From Streptomyces sp. TLI_146 (GTDB taxonomy: Bacteria > Actinomycetota > Actinomycetes > Streptomycetales > Streptomycetaceae), in NCBI RefSeq assembly GCF_002846415.1, contig NZ_PJMX01000001.1:3906001-3970000 (forward strand): a DNA stretch of 64,000 nt. Reading direction: 5' to 3'. Below are positions 33,601 through 44,828 of the stretch, one piece after another. Within the stretch, counting starts at the first letter, position 1. Each line of letters begins with the position of its first letter. The notes under the pieces are model-generated. The model saw only the letters and a list, made by a program, of their open reading frames with translations, was not told the DNA's origin and did not search any database. The translations under genes were made by a program, and so were the position numbers.

Positions 33601-35620
33601 CGCGGGCGTCGTCCGCGAGGTAGTCGCCGTTGCCGTTGAGCTTCTTCGGCAGGCGCAGGCCGAAGTCGTAGATCCACGCGTGCGTGCGGTCGGCGCAGCG
33701 CAGCTCGTAGGGGCGCTCGTCGGTGACCTCGACGCCCAGGCGCTGGAGGACCGGCAGCACGGCCGAGAGCGAGACCTGCTCGCCGATGCGGTAGATCTTG
33801 AACCGGCGCTCGCCGGGCGCCGCGTTGACCGGCTCGTACAGCGAGAGCGCGAAGTCCTTGCGGCCGTGGGTGAGCTGCTCCAGGTGGACCAGGTCGGCCA
33901 CGGCGGCGCGCGGCGAGTGGTCGGCCTTGTAGCCCTCGGGGAAGGCGTGGCCGTAGCGGCGCAGCAGCTCGGCGGCGCGCTCCTCGCCGCACTCGGCGTT
34001 CAGCGCGTCCGAGAAGCCGTCGGCCCAGGAGCGGGCGGCCTCCACCAGGCGGGTCTCGATGCGCTCGGTGTCGGCGTCGGTGAGGTCGGGCAGCTCGGTG
34101 CCGGCGGGCACCCGCACCACGAAGTGGAGCCGGGACAGGATCGACTCGGTGTTCCAGGCGGTGAAGTCGACGCTGGTGCCGCCGAGCTCCTCCTTCAGGA
34201 TGTCGATGAGCCGCAGCCGCACGCCCGTGGTGTAGCGGTCGCGGGGCAGGTAGATCAGCGCCGAGTAGTAGCGCCCGTACTCGTCCTGACGCAGGTAGAG
34301 GCGCAGCCGGCGGCGCTCCTGGAGGTAGAGCACCGAGGTGACGATGGACCGCAGCTGGTCGGCCGGGGTCTGGAACAGCTCGTCGCGCGGGTAGGTCTCC
34401 AGGATCTGGAGCAGGTCGCGGCCGTCGTGGCTGTTGGGCGAGAACCCGGCGCCGCGCAGCACCTCGTCGACCTTGCGGCGCACGACCGGGACGCGGCGGA
34501 CCGACTCGGTGTACGCGGCCGAGGAGAACAGGCCGAGGAAGCGGCGCTCGCCGACCACGTTGCCGTTGTCGTCGAACTTCTTCACCCCGACGTAGTCGAG
34601 GTAGGAGGGCCGGTGCACGGTGGCCCGGCTGTTGGCCTTGGTCAGCACCAGGAGCTTGTGCTCGCGGGCCTTGGCGCGCGCGTCGGCGGGCAGCCGCTCG
34701 AAGGACGGGCTCACCGGGTGGCTGTCGTCGCCCCCGTGCTGCGGGTCGGAGCGCAGGATGCCGAGGCCGGTGCCGGGCACGGCCGCCAGCGAGTCGTCCT
34801 CGCGCAGCTCGTACTCGCGGTAGCCGAGGAAGGTGAAGTGGTCGTCGGAGAGCCAGCGCAGCAGCTCCCGGGCCTCGTCCACCTCCTCGTCGCGCAGGTC
34901 GCCCGCCTTGGGCTCCTTGGGCAGCTCGTCGGCGATGCGCAGCGCGGAGTCGCGCATCTTCTCCCAGTCCTCGACGGCTTCCCGTACGTCGGACAGCACC
35001 CGCAGCAGGTCGGCGGTGATCTGCTTCAGGTCGGCGCGGTCGGTCTCGCGGTCGATCTCGACGTGGATCCACGACTCGGTGAGCGCGTCGTGCGGCAGGC
35101 CACTGGTCTGGGCGCCGGTGTCCAGGACCTCGATGAGCTTGCCGGTGAGGTCGCGGCGGACCACGACCTGCGGGTGGATCACGACGTGGATGCCGCGGCT
35201 CTGGCGGGAGAGCTCGTTGGTGACGGAGTCCACGAGGAAGGGCATGTCGTCGGTGACGACCTCGACGACCGAGTGGCTGCACGTCCAGCCGTTCTCCTCG
35301 ACGGTCGGGGTGTGCACCCGCACGCTCGCGGTGCCCTGGGGGCGGTTTTCGGCCAGCCTGTAGTGCGACAGGGCCGCACCGAAGATGTCCTCCGGGTCGC
35401 GGCCGGTCAGGTCCTCGGGAGCGGTGTGCAGGTAGTAGCGCTGGAGGTACCCGAGGACGGCGTCCCCGCCGGGACCTTCCTCCCCCGCGGTCCCGGTAGT
35501 GGCTGCCCGGTCCTGGGGGGCGCCCCCCAGACCGCCGGGGCCCCCCACCGGGCTGTTCTCAGCTACCCGGGCGGCCCGTGCGAGCAGCTCGGCCTTGGCT
35601 TCGTCCAGCTTGGTCTGCAT
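30650..35620 (-). CDS. NAD-specific glutamate dehydrogenase, 180-kDa class
   Basis: This 1656-aa enzyme oxidatively deaminates glutamate to 2-oxoglutarate with NAD. Length and organisation match the large GDH class first described in Streptomyces clavuligerus. The N-terminal half carries ACT-like regulatory segments (for example VVTDDMPFLVDSVTNEL near residue 125). The catalytic region includes GGLRWSDRREDFRTE, KNTVIVPVGAKGGF and the nucleotide-binding stretch near VVGVGDMSGDVFGNG. A Gly/Pro-rich insert near residues 25-50 is variable. It starts at ATG with GGAG and GAGG upstream. It is convergent with two Ser/Thr kinases; in mycobacteria a GDH of this class is controlled by a kinase (PknG) acting through GarA, but no GarA-like FHA gene is seen here. 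Confidence 0.96.
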   Translation of the reverse strand: MQTKLDEAKAELLARAARVAENSPVGGPGGLGGAPQDRAATTGTAGEEGPGGDAVLGYLQRYYLHTAPEDLTGRDPEDIFGAALSHYRLAENRPQGTASVRVHTPTVEENGWTCSHSVVEVVTDDMPFLVDSVTNELSRQSRGIHVVIHPQVVVRRDLTGKLIEVLDTGAQTSGLPHDALTESWIHVEIDRETDRADLKQITADLLRVLSDVREAVEDWEKMRDSALRIADELPKEPKAGDLRDEEVDEARELLRWLSDDHFTFLGYREYELREDDSLAAVPGTGLGILRSDPQHGGDDSHPVSPSFERLPADARAKAREHKLLVLTKANSRATVHRPSYLDYVGVKKFDDNGNVVGERRFLGLFSSAAYTESVRRVPVVRRKVDEVLRGAGFSPNSHDGRDLLQILETYPRDELFQTPADQLRSIVTSVLYLQERRRLRLYLRQDEYGRYYSALIYLPRDRYTTGVRLRLIDILKEELGGTSVDFTAWNTESILSRLHFVVRVPAGTELPDLTDADTERIETRLVEAARSWADGFSDALNAECGEERAAELLRRYGHAFPEGYKADHSPRAAVADLVHLEQLTHGRKDFALSLYEPVNAAPGERRFKIYRIGEQVSLSAVLPVLQRLGVEVTDERPYELRCADRTHAWIYDFGLRLPKKLNGNGDYLADDARERFQEAFAATWTGAAENDGFNSLVLRAGLNWRQAMVLRAYAKYLRQAGSTFSQDYMEDTLRDNVHTTRLLVSLFEARMSPGRQSAGTELIDGLLEELDGALDQVASLDEDRILRSFLTVIKATLRTNYFQKNAEGNPHAYVSMKFDPQAIPDLPAPRPAFEIWVYSPRVEGVHLRFGKVARGGLRWSDRREDFRTEILGLVKAQMVKNTVIVPVGAKGGFVAKQLPDPSVDRDAWLAEGIASYKTFISALLDITDNLVAGEVVPPSDVVRHDEDDTYLVVAADKGTATFSDIANDVAISYDFWLGDAFASGGSAGYDHKGMGITARGAWESVKRHFRELGHDSQTQDFTVVGVGDMSGDVFGNGMLLSEHIRLVAAFDHRHIFIDPAPDAAVSYAERRRLFDLPRSSWADYNKELLSTGGGIHPRTAKSIPVNAQMRAALGIEQGITKLTPAELMQAILKAPVDLLWNGGIGTYVKSSAESNADVGDKANDAIRVNGEDLRVKVVGEGGNLGLTQLGRIEFDRNGGKVNTDAIDNSAGVDTSDHEVNIKILLNGLVTDGDMTVKQRNKILAQMTDEVGRLVLRNNYAQNTALANAVAQSPSLLHAHQRFMRRLGRDGHLDRGLEFLPTDRQIRELLSNGRGLSQPELAVLLAYTKITVADELIHTDLPDDPYLQKLLHAYFPKQLREKFPEAIDGHALRREIVTTVLVNDTVNTGGSTFLHRLREETGASMEEIVRAQTAAREIFGLNAVWDAVEALDNKVDADVQTRIRLHSRRLVERGTRWLLNNRPQPLQIAETIADFGEGVEKVWGELANLLKGADLEWYQSILDELTAAGVPDELARRVAGFSSAFPSLDVVAISGRTGKDPLAVAEVYYDLADRLRITQLMDRIIELPRADRWQSMARASIREDLYAAHAGLTQDVLSVGNGTSSPEQRFKAWEDKNAAILGRARTTLEEIQGSDAFDLANLSVAMRTMRTLLRTHS

Positions 35621-36123
35621 GTCCTCTGGCTCCTGTCGCGCGCCGTTGCGTGACGTAGGTAGAAGCAGCGCAACGCCACGACGCGGGGTGTCCGGTCGGA
35701 GTCGACGTTATGCCGCGATGAGAGATGCCCGGGTCGTTATTGGCCATTTTCGGCGAAGGGCCCGGGATACGGGAATCAGCGAGGGCCCGGGCACTGTGGC
35801 ACTCCGGGCGCAGGGCAGGGGCGTCAGTGCCCCTGCGGGATATCGCGCTGATCACGGGTCAAGGCTATCGCCCCTTCCCCCCGAACCGTCATGAGCCGTA
35901 TGTGTACAAAAGCAGGGCCCGAAGTTTGACACTCTGGACAGCGACGCGCGCCGTCCGCGTGCCCTCTTGGCAAACCGGCCGGGCCGGGGCACGTTTGCCC
36001 CGTACGCGCGGTGCGCCGAGCGGCACCGCGCGCCGCACCGCGCAGACCCCGAGGAACGGCGGGGCGAACAGCCCCGCGCACCCTGTACGAGCCAGGCACG
36101 CACGGTCGACTCCGGGAGCACCG
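35621..36123. other. 503-base intergenic region, divergent
   Basis: This gap between the divergent dehydrogenase and DJ-1-like genes must hold both promoters, but no convincing -35/-10 pair was found. A TTGACA near 35936 has no matching -10 at normal spacing. A perfect 8-bp inverted repeat GCAGGGGC/GCCCCTGC lies at 35815-35836. In-frame extensions upstream of the DJ-1-like ATG are not supported. Confidence 0.5.
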
Positions 36124-36690
36124 ATGGCAGCCAAGATCCTGATCGTGACCGGCGACGCGGCGGAGTCGCTGGAGGTCCTCTACCCCTACCAGCGGCTGCG
36201 CGAGGAGGGCTACGACGTCCACATCGCCGCCCCCGCCCGCAAGAAGCTCCAGTTCGTGGTCCACGACTTCGAGCCGGGCTTCGACACGTACACCGAGAAG
36301 CCGGGCTACACCTGGCCCGCCGACCTGGCCTTCTCGGAAGTCGATCCCGGCCAGTACGCCGCACTGGTGATCCCGGGCGGCCGGGCGCCCGAATACCTGC
36401 GCAACGACCCCGAGCTGCGCAAGATCCTCAAAGCCTTCTTCGACACGGACAAGCCGGTCGCCCAGATCTGTCACGGCCCCCTCCTGACCGCCGCGATCGG
36501 CGGCCTCAGCGGCCGCCGGGTCACCGCGTACCCCGCCCTCGAACTCGACATGCAGGCCGCCGGCGCCAGCTTCCGCGACGCGGAAACGGTCGTCGACGGC
36601 ACCCTGGTCTCCGCCCGCGCCTGGCCGGACCACTCCACCTGGATGCGGGAGTTCCTCACCGTGCTGCGGGCGAAGGCGCCGGTGACGTAA
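36124..36690 (+). CDS. DJ-1/PfpI-family protein
   Basis: This 188-aa class I glutamine-amidotransferase-fold protein starts at ATG with GGGAG upstream. The nucleophile elbow is VAQICHGP with Cys116, and VIPGGRAPEYLRNDP is the usual preceding motif. Members act as general stress proteins, deglycases or peptidases; the exact reaction cannot be assigned. Length is typical. It stands alone between two divergent or convergent neighbours. Confidence 0.9.
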   Translation: MAAKILIVTGDAAESLEVLYPYQRLREEGYDVHIAAPARKKLQFVVHDFEPGFDTYTEKPGYTWPADLAFSEVDPGQYAALVIPGGRAPEYLRNDPELRKILKAFFDTDKPVAQICHGPLLTAAIGGLSGRRVTAYPALELDMQAAGASFRDAETVVDGTLVSARAWPDHSTWMREFLTVLRAKAPVT

Positions 36691-36730
36691 CCGGGGCGCG
36701 GCCCTCTCCGGGCACCCCAGGGCGCCCCGG
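36691..36730. terminator. Inverted repeat after the DJ-1-like gene
   Basis: CCGGGGCGC directly follows the stop codon, and its exact complement GCGCCCCGG lies at 36722-36730. A second hairpin, TGCGGG/CCCGCA, is at 36771-36796. Together they occupy the gap between convergent genes and probably terminate both. Confidence 0.6.
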
Positions 36731-36850
36731 AGGCCGGGCTCTCGCCGCCAGGCGGCCCTCAGCGCCGCGTGCGGGGCGTCTCCGGGCGTCCCGCACCACC
36801 CGGGAGCCTCCCCCGTGCCCGCAGAGCCCGCCACGTCCGTACGAGGCCGG

Positions 36851-37525
36851 TCAGCCCGCCAGCAGCTCCGCCGTCTCGACCGCCTCCGCCAGCGTGTCCA
36901 CCACCGGCACCCCCGCCAGTGCGAGGCTGGCCCGGCTGTGCGACCCGCCGGTGAACAGCACCGCCCGCGCGCCGACGTGCGCCGCGGCCACGGCGTCGTC
37001 CACCGCGTCCCCGATCACCACGACCCGGTCGGCGGATATCCCCTCGCCCGCCTCTTGCAGCAGCGTCAGATGCCGGACCATGTGCTCGGCCTTGCTGCCG
37101 TGCGAGGGGCCGGTGCGCCCGTCGACGCGCAGGAAGTGCTCGGTGATGCCGTGCCTGTGCACGATCGGCACCAGGTGCTCGTGCGGCGCCATCGAAAGCA
37201 GCGACTGGCTGCGCCCGGCCGCGCGGCGCGCGGCGAGCAGCTCGGCCGCGCCCGCCGTGAGCGCGCAGGCGTCCGCCCGGAGCCAGTAGTGCTTGTGGAA
37301 CGCCTCGTCCATCACGAGCCACTCCGCCTCGGTCGGCAGCCGCCCCATCAGCCGCTCGTAGAAGCGGGGTATCGGCACGCAGTACAGCTCGCGGTACCGC
37401 TCCAGCGTGATCGGCTCCAGGCCGAGCTCCGCGAAGGCGGCGTTGGTCGCCTCGATGACCGCGGTGATGTCGTCGAGCAGTGTGCCGTTCCAGTCCCAGA
37501 CCAGATGCGTCGTGCGCTTCCCCAT
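36851..37525 (-). CDS. HAD-superfamily hydrolase (phosphoglycolate-phosphatase-like)
   Basis: This 224-aa phosphatase-type protein shows HAD motif I DWNGTLLDD at residues 10-18 (nucleophile is the first Asp), motif II in QSLLSMAP, the motif III Lys in HGSKAEHM and motif IV GDAVDDAVAA. The helical cap region lies between motifs I and II, as in the Gph/PpaX subgroup. The substrate is unknown. Confidence 0.9.
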   Translation of the reverse strand: MGKRTTHLVWDWNGTLLDDITAVIEATNAAFAELGLEPITLERYRELYCVPIPRFYERLMGRLPTEAEWLVMDEAFHKHYWLRADACALTAGAAELLAARRAAGRSQSLLSMAPHEHLVPIVHRHGITEHFLRVDGRTGPSHGSKAEHMVRHLTLLQEAGEGISADRVVVIGDAVDDAVAAAHVGARAVLFTGGSHSRASLALAGVPVVDTLAEAVETAELLAG

Positions 37526-37662
37526 GCCAGAACGGTACCCACCCCCACTGACAACGGACCCCGCTCCTGCCCATCAGGTGCCCAAGAGCGCAGGTCAGCC
37601 GGGCTGTCGGCGGATCCGGCGGGGGATCTCCCGCACGCGGCCGAGGGGGTTCTGCCGCGCCC

Positions 37663-38169
37663 TCAGCCGATCAGGTTGGGGATCTCCTGCACCCCGAACC
37701 ACAGCAGCTCGTGGTCCTCGGCGCCGTCGACCGTGAACTGCGCGTCGTCGTCGCCCCGGTCCGCCGCGCCCAGCGCGTCGGCCGCCGCGGCGACGTCGGT
37801 GACCGCGTCGTCCGCGTCCACGTGCACCGCGGCCGCCTTGGCCAGCGGCACCGGGCCGGAGACGCGCACCTCGCCCAGCGCACTCGCGTCCAGGCCGCGG
37901 TCGGGGTCCGCGGAGGCGGCCCCGTCGGGGACGTCCACGGCGACCACGACCCGGCGCCTGGCGGCCTCCGGGTCCCCGGCGAGGAGGCGCAGCGAGGCCG
38001 CCGCGGCCCGGCTCAGCGCCGCGTACTCCAGCTCCTCGATGTCGTCCGAGACGTACCACTCGCGCAGCCCGGGCGTGACGGCGTAGGCGGTCAGCGGGCC
38101 GGGGCCGAGCTCTCCCGCCGTGTGCGCCGTCGCGAGACCAGGGAGGGTCAGAGGAAGGTACACGCGCAT
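37663..38169 (-). CDS. Conserved actinobacterial protein (DUF6912-like)
   Basis: This 168-aa protein starts MRVYLPLTLPGLATAH. It has no signal peptide, membrane helix or catalytic motif that I can see. It is Ala/Asp-rich, with a central VVVAVDVPDG strand and the ending LLWFGVQEIPNLIG. I recall similar proteins as an uncharacterised family in actinobacteria near secA. No function is proposed. Confidence 0.75.
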   Translation of the reverse strand: MRVYLPLTLPGLATAHTAGELGPGPLTAYAVTPGLREWYVSDDIEELEYAALSRAAAASLRLLAGDPEAARRRVVVAVDVPDGAASADPDRGLDASALGEVRVSGPVPLAKAAAVHVDADDAVTDVAAAADALGAADRGDDDAQFTVDGAEDHELLWFGVQEIPNLIG

Positions 38170-38436
38170 GACAGGCCGCTCTTTTCTGGTCGGAAGACGC
38201 ACTCAGGATACGTGCGGGAGTCCCCCTTCGGGTTGCCCGCGCGGCGTCCGGGATCTCGGGACGCGCGGCGCCGGATTCCCCGCCGCCACCGGCCCCGCAG
38301 GGCCCCGGATCACCCTGATAGGTGAATCTCCCGAGCCCCGCCCCGCCCGCCCCGCCGCCCTTGCGACCGGCGTCGCCGCCCCCGTACAAGATCCCCAACA
38401 GAAAGCTACTCGCCGGTATCAAAGGGGGCGACAGAG

Positions 38437-38895
38437 ATGAACAGGACCGACAGGACGCGGGCCGACGTGCGGAGCGACAGGACCCGGCCCGCGGGGCGCA
38501 GCGACCGCGTGGGGCCCGGCAGGCCGGGCGCCGGCTCCGCGTACGCACGGCGGCAGCGGCTGCCCCGCTACTGGTTCGCGGAGCGCCTGCTCGCCGTCCT
38601 CAGCGGCCACCGCCCGGTCCACTGGATGCTGGGGCACACCGTCGGCGAGGCCTACGAGCAACTGGTGCTGCTCGCCCCGGCCAGCCCGCTGCGAGCCTCG
38701 TGCCGGCCGGTGGTGCGGCACTGCGACGAGTACGTGCCCCAGCCGGGCGTCATCGAGGCCTTCGCGCGCATCGGCGCGGGCGACCACGTACGCGCCATGG
38801 CCTTCCGTCTGGAGCAGGGCGCCGACCTGCGCTGGCGCTGTGCGGCCGTAGAAGTGGGGCCGGGCACCCGCACGGTGCCCGGCCCCACCCGGTGA
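38437..38895 (+). CDS. Rv3235-family protein
   Basis: This 152-aa protein has an Arg-rich disordered N-terminus (1-45) followed by a compact domain: RYWFAERLLAVLSGHRPVHWMLGHT and the later RMAFRLE-like HVRAMAFRLEQ, ending in a Trp/Arg strand. That pattern and its position next to secA match the Rv3235 family, as in Mycobacterium tuberculosis. Molecular function is not established. Its final codons lie inside a strong hairpin (38854-38888). Confidence 0.82.
   Translation: MNRTDRTRADVRSDRTRPAGRSDRVGPGRPGAGSAYARRQRLPRYWFAERLLAVLSGHRPVHWMLGHTVGEAYEQLVLLAPASPLRASCRPVVRHCDEYVPQPGVIEAFARIGAGDHVRAMAFRLEQGADLRWRCAAVEVGPGTRTVPGPTR
38854..38888. terminator. 15-bp perfect hairpin overlapping the end of the Rv3235-like gene
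   Basis: GTGGGGCCGGGCACC (38854-38868) and its exact complement (38874-38888) are separated by 5 bases. The structure lies within the last 14 codons before the stop and 38 bases from the stop of convergent secA. It probably ends both transcripts, and so is coding and regulatory at once. Confidence 0.8.
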
Positions 38896-38925
38896 CTGCG
38901 CGCGCCTCTGGGACGCGCCTCGCGG

Positions 38926-41772
<2,847 letters not shown>

Positions 41773-41967
41773 GGGGGTTGGTCTCCTTGCCGGTCGGGCC
41801 TGGCGCGGTCGAGTACGGTTGATTACTTCTGGGCAACGGCCATCGTATGCGAGGACCCGCCCGCGCCGGGAGGTCTGCCATGACGACAACGGACAGGGCG
41901 CCCGGAAGGTGCCGGGAAACACGAAAAGCCCTGGCGTCCGTTCCGGCCCGGCGCGGAGAATCAGCCG

Positions 41968-42603
41968 ATGGACCCAGTCATCCTCAGCACCGAGCGCCTG
42001 CTGCTGCGCCCCGTCGGCCCGCAGGACGCGGACGCGGCGTACGCGGCCTGTCAGGACCCCGACATCCAGCGCTGGACCACCGTCCCCTCGCCCTACCTGC
42101 GCGAGCACGCCGAGGCCTTCACCGGCACCTTCGCGCCCAACGGCTGGCGGGACGACTCCGAATTCACCTTCGCGGTACTCCTCAGGGAGGCCTCCGGGAC
42201 GTGCGAGGCCGAAGGGGCCACCGGGGCCGGTGAGGCTCAGGCGGCGACGCCGGAGGGCGCGCTGGTGGCGATGGTCGGCGTCATGCGCCGCGGCGAGAAC
42301 GTCGCCGAGCTGGGGTTCTGGGCGGCCAAGGAGCACCGGGGCCGCGGCTATATGACCGAGGCGGCGGTGGCGGCGGCCCGCTGGGCCTTCACGTCGGCGG
42401 GCGTCGAGCGCCTGGAGTGGCGGGCGGAGGTCGGCAACACGGCCTCGCGCGCGGTGGCCGAGAAGGCGGGCTTCACCATGGAAGGCACCCTGCGCGCGGC
42501 CCTCGTCCACGGCGGCACCCGCCGTGACAGCTGGGTGGGCGGCCTGCTCCCCGGCGACCTGGGCCTGCCCACCACGCGCGCGTACTTGCCGTCCCGGGGG
42601 TGA
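41968..42603 (+). CDS. GNAT acetyltransferase, RimJ/RimL-like
   Basis: This 211-aa acetyl-CoA-dependent transferase begins ILSTERLLLRPVGPQDA, the standard opening of the RimJ/RimL N-acetyltransferase group. The acetyl-CoA pyrophosphate loop is the EHRGRGYMTEA segment, followed by NTASRAVAEKAGF, both typical. A short Ala/Gly/Glu insert lies near residues 74-92. The substrate is unknown; candidates are protein N-termini or small amines. Confidence 0.9.
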   Translation: MDPVILSTERLLLRPVGPQDADAAYAACQDPDIQRWTTVPSPYLREHAEAFTGTFAPNGWRDDSEFTFAVLLREASGTCEAEGATGAGEAQAATPEGALVAMVGVMRRGENVAELGFWAAKEHRGRGYMTEAAVAAARWAFTSAGVERLEWRAEVGNTASRAVAEKAGFTMEGTLRAALVHGGTRRDSWVGGLLPGDLGLPTTRAYLPSRG

Positions 42604-42697
42604 GGCGCTTGCCCCGGCGACGGTGAGGTCGGCGAGGCGGTCCCGGGCTGGGGCTCTCCCCGGTGGATTGTCAGTGCCGCCGTCTATCGTGCGGAGC

Positions 42698-43867
42698 ATG
42701 ACCAGCCTGCCGCGTCCCGCCGCCCAACTCTCCGCCGACGAGGCCCGCCGCATCGCCCTGCGCGCCCAGGGATTCATGGGCGCCCCCGACCGCAAAGGCG
42801 GGGTGCGGGGCGTGCTGCGCCACCTGGGCGCGGTCCAGCTCGACACGATCTCGGTCCTCGCCCGGTCGCACGAGCTGATTCCGTACGCGCGCCTGGGCGC
42901 GGTGGGCCGCAAGGCGGTGGACGAGGCGTACTGGACGGACGGCCACGCCTTCGAGTACTGGTCGCACGCCGCCTGCATCCTGCCCGTCGAGGAGTGGCCG
43001 CACTTCGCCTTCCGCCGCCGCGCCTACCGCTCCCGCCCACACTGGCACCACGACCTGTCCGACGGGGCGTACGAGCAGGTGATCAAGCAGCTGCGGGCCG
43101 AAGGCCCGCTGACCGCGACGGACTTGGGCGGCGCCAAGAACAAGGGCGAGTGGTGGGACTGGTCCGAGTCCAAGGTCGCCGTCGAGCGCGCGCTGATGTA
43201 CGGCGAGGTGGTGTGCACCGAACGACGCGGCTGGAAGCGGGTGTACGACCTGGCCGAGCGCGCCATCCCGGACGCCCTCCTCCACGACGAGCTGGACGAC
43301 ACCGAGTGCCTGCGCCGGCTCGTCGCGCTGGCGGGCCGCTCCCTCGGCGTCGGCACGCGCGCGGACATCGCGGACTACCACCGCCTGAAGGGCGAGCAGG
43401 TGGACGCGGTGATCGCTGACTCCGGGCTGGTGCCCGTCACCGTCCAGGGCTGGGACAAGGCCGCCTGGGCGGACCCTCAGGCACTGGCCACCGAGCCGCG
43501 CGGACGCCACCGCACGACGCTCCTGTCGCCCTTCGACTCGCTCATCTGGGACCGCGCGCGCACCGAGCGGATCTTCGGCTTCAGCCACCGCCTGGAGGCC
43601 TACACGCCCAAGCCGAAGCGGGTGTACGGATACTTCGCGATGCCCCTGCTGGCGGGCGGCAGGCTGCTCGGCCGCGCGGATCCGGCCCGCGAGGGCCGCA
43701 CGCTGGTCGCCAAGCAGGTCTCCCTGGACACGCCGAAGGCCATAGCCCCGATGGCCCAGGCCCTGCTGGAGGCGGCGCGGTGGGTGGGCTGCGACGCCGT
43801 ACGGATCGAGCGCGCCGACACCCCGGGGCTGGCCCGGGAGCTGACGGCGGCGATCGCGGCGGCCTGA
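42698..43867 (+). CDS. Winged-helix DNA glycosylase, YcaQ/AlkX-like
   Basis: This 389-aa protein belongs to the HTH_42/YcaQ family. Members include the DNA interstrand-crosslink glycosylases AlkX (E. coli YcaQ) and AlkZ of antibiotic-producing Streptomyces. The catalytic Q-x-D/Q motif is present as AVQLDTISVLARSHEL near residue 42. Other family features are HAFEYWSHAACILP, the three winged-helix segments, SPFDSLIWDRARTERIFGF and KPKRVYGYFAMPLL. The QxD form fits the broad housekeeping AlkX group better than a self-resistance AlkZ, and no biosynthetic cluster is adjacent. Start: ATG with GGAG upstream. Confidence 0.87.
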   Translation: MTSLPRPAAQLSADEARRIALRAQGFMGAPDRKGGVRGVLRHLGAVQLDTISVLARSHELIPYARLGAVGRKAVDEAYWTDGHAFEYWSHAACILPVEEWPHFAFRRRAYRSRPHWHHDLSDGAYEQVIKQLRAEGPLTATDLGGAKNKGEWWDWSESKVAVERALMYGEVVCTERRGWKRVYDLAERAIPDALLHDELDDTECLRRLVALAGRSLGVGTRADIADYHRLKGEQVDAVIADSGLVPVTVQGWDKAAWADPQALATEPRGRHRTTLLSPFDSLIWDRARTERIFGFSHRLEAYTPKPKRVYGYFAMPLLAGGRLLGRADPAREGRTLVAKQVSLDTPKAIAPMAQALLEAARWVGCDAVRIERADTPGLARELTAAIAAA

Positions 43868-43917
43868 GCCGAGGCGTCGCCGCGCGGTGGTGCTGCCCGA
43901 GCCGAGGCGTCGCCGCG
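43866..43917. repeat. 19-bp direct repeat in a convergent gap
   Basis: GAGCCGAGGCGTCGCCGCG occurs at 43866-43884 and 43899-43917, a 33-bp period. The first copy includes part of the stop codon of the glycosylase gene. The gap to the convergent response regulator is 74 bases; further GCCGCG/CGCGGC symmetry could act as a terminator. Confidence 0.7.
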
Positions 43918-43941
43918 GGCGCGGCGGCCGGGCCAGGGCGG

Positions 43942-44694
43942 CTAGCGGATCTCCAGGATCTTCTCGCGCATCGCGTACACCACCGCCTCCATCCTGGAGT
44001 GCAGTTGCAGCTTCTCCAGGATGTTGCGGACGTGGTTCTTCACCGTGTTCTCGGAGATGAACAGCTCCTTGGCGATGTCCCGGTTGTTCATCCCCGTGGC
44101 GACGAGCTTGAGCACCTCCAGCTCGCGGTCGGTCAGCCGCGGCGCGGGCACCAGCCGGCGCTCGTCGGTGCGCTGGATCATCGACTTGAACTCGGTGAGC
44201 AGCTTCGACGCCATCGACGGGCTGATCTGGGACTGGCCGTCCGCCACCGCCCGGATCGCGGTCGCCACCTCGTCGGTGGAGATCTCCTTGAGGAGGTAGC
44301 CCGTCGCGCCCGCCTTGATCGCGTCGTAGAGGTCGGCCTCCTCGTCGCTGATCGTCAGCATGATGATCTTCGCGCTGGGGGCCACCTCCTTGATGGAGGT
44401 GCAGGCCTCGATCCCGCCGCGCCTCGGCATCCGTACGTCCATCAGCACGATGTCGGGAAGCAGGTCAGCGGCCTTGTCCACGGCCTCCGCCCCGTCGCCC
44501 GCCTCGCCGACGACCTGGATGTCCTCCTCCGCGGCCAGCACGATCTCCAGGCCGCGGCGGAACAGCGCGTGGTCGTCGACGACCAGCACCCGGATCGGCT
44601 CCTTGCGCGATCCGGCCGCTTCCATGCCGGTGGGAGCCCCGTCAGAACCGTCCGCGGCCGACCCGTGGTGCACCGGCCCGAAGCTGTCTGCCAT
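43942..44694 (-). CDS. NarL/FixJ-family response regulator
   Basis: This 250-aa DNA-binding regulator starts at ATG with GGGGGAGGAACG upstream. After a 33-residue Gly/Ala-rich extension comes a receiver domain (RVLVVDDHALFRRGLE, phospho-acceptor Asp86 in DIVLMDVRMP, Thr in MLTISD, Lys in YLLKE). The C-terminal LuxR-type helix-turn-helix (RLTDRELEVLKLVATGMNNRDIAKELF, continuing ENTVKNHVRNIL) is complete. No partner histidine kinase is adjacent, so it is an orphan in this window. A dyad at 44724-44743 lies just upstream. Confidence 0.94.
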   Translation of the reverse strand: MADSFGPVHHGSAADGSDGAPTGMEAAGSRKEPIRVLVVDDHALFRRGLEIVLAAEEDIQVVGEAGDGAEAVDKAADLLPDIVLMDVRMPRRGGIEACTSIKEVAPSAKIIMLTISDEEADLYDAIKAGATGYLLKEISTDEVATAIRAVADGQSQISPSMASKLLTEFKSMIQRTDERRLVPAPRLTDRELEVLKLVATGMNNRDIAKELFISENTVKNHVRNILEKLQLHSRMEAVVYAMREKILEIR

Positions 44695-44723
44695 CGTTCC
44701 TCCCCCTGAAGGCCATGGCCCGA

Positions 44724-44743
44724 GTTGGTGTGGCTGCACCAAC
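44724..44743. promoter_or_regulatory. Inverted repeat GTTGGTG-N6-CACCAAC upstream of the response regulator
   Basis: Seven-base perfect arms lie 30 bases upstream of the response regulator ATG. Size and position fit an operator, possibly for autoregulation by the LuxR-type protein, but no binding evidence exists. The rest of the 44695-44920 gap holds no gene. Confidence 0.4.
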
Positions 44744-44828
44744 CGCGCTCCAGGGAGCAGCGGTTGGCGTGCGACGCCATGATTTCATGCCCGGCCGACA
44801 GAGCGGTGGTCCACCGGTCGCACAGTGG

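Noticed and set aside
30656..35653. 1665-codon open frame opposite the glutamate dehydrogenase gene
   Set aside because: It mirrors the codon bias of the true gene, is Val/Arg/Asp/Leu-rich with no motifs, and the minus-strand product matches a known family end to end.
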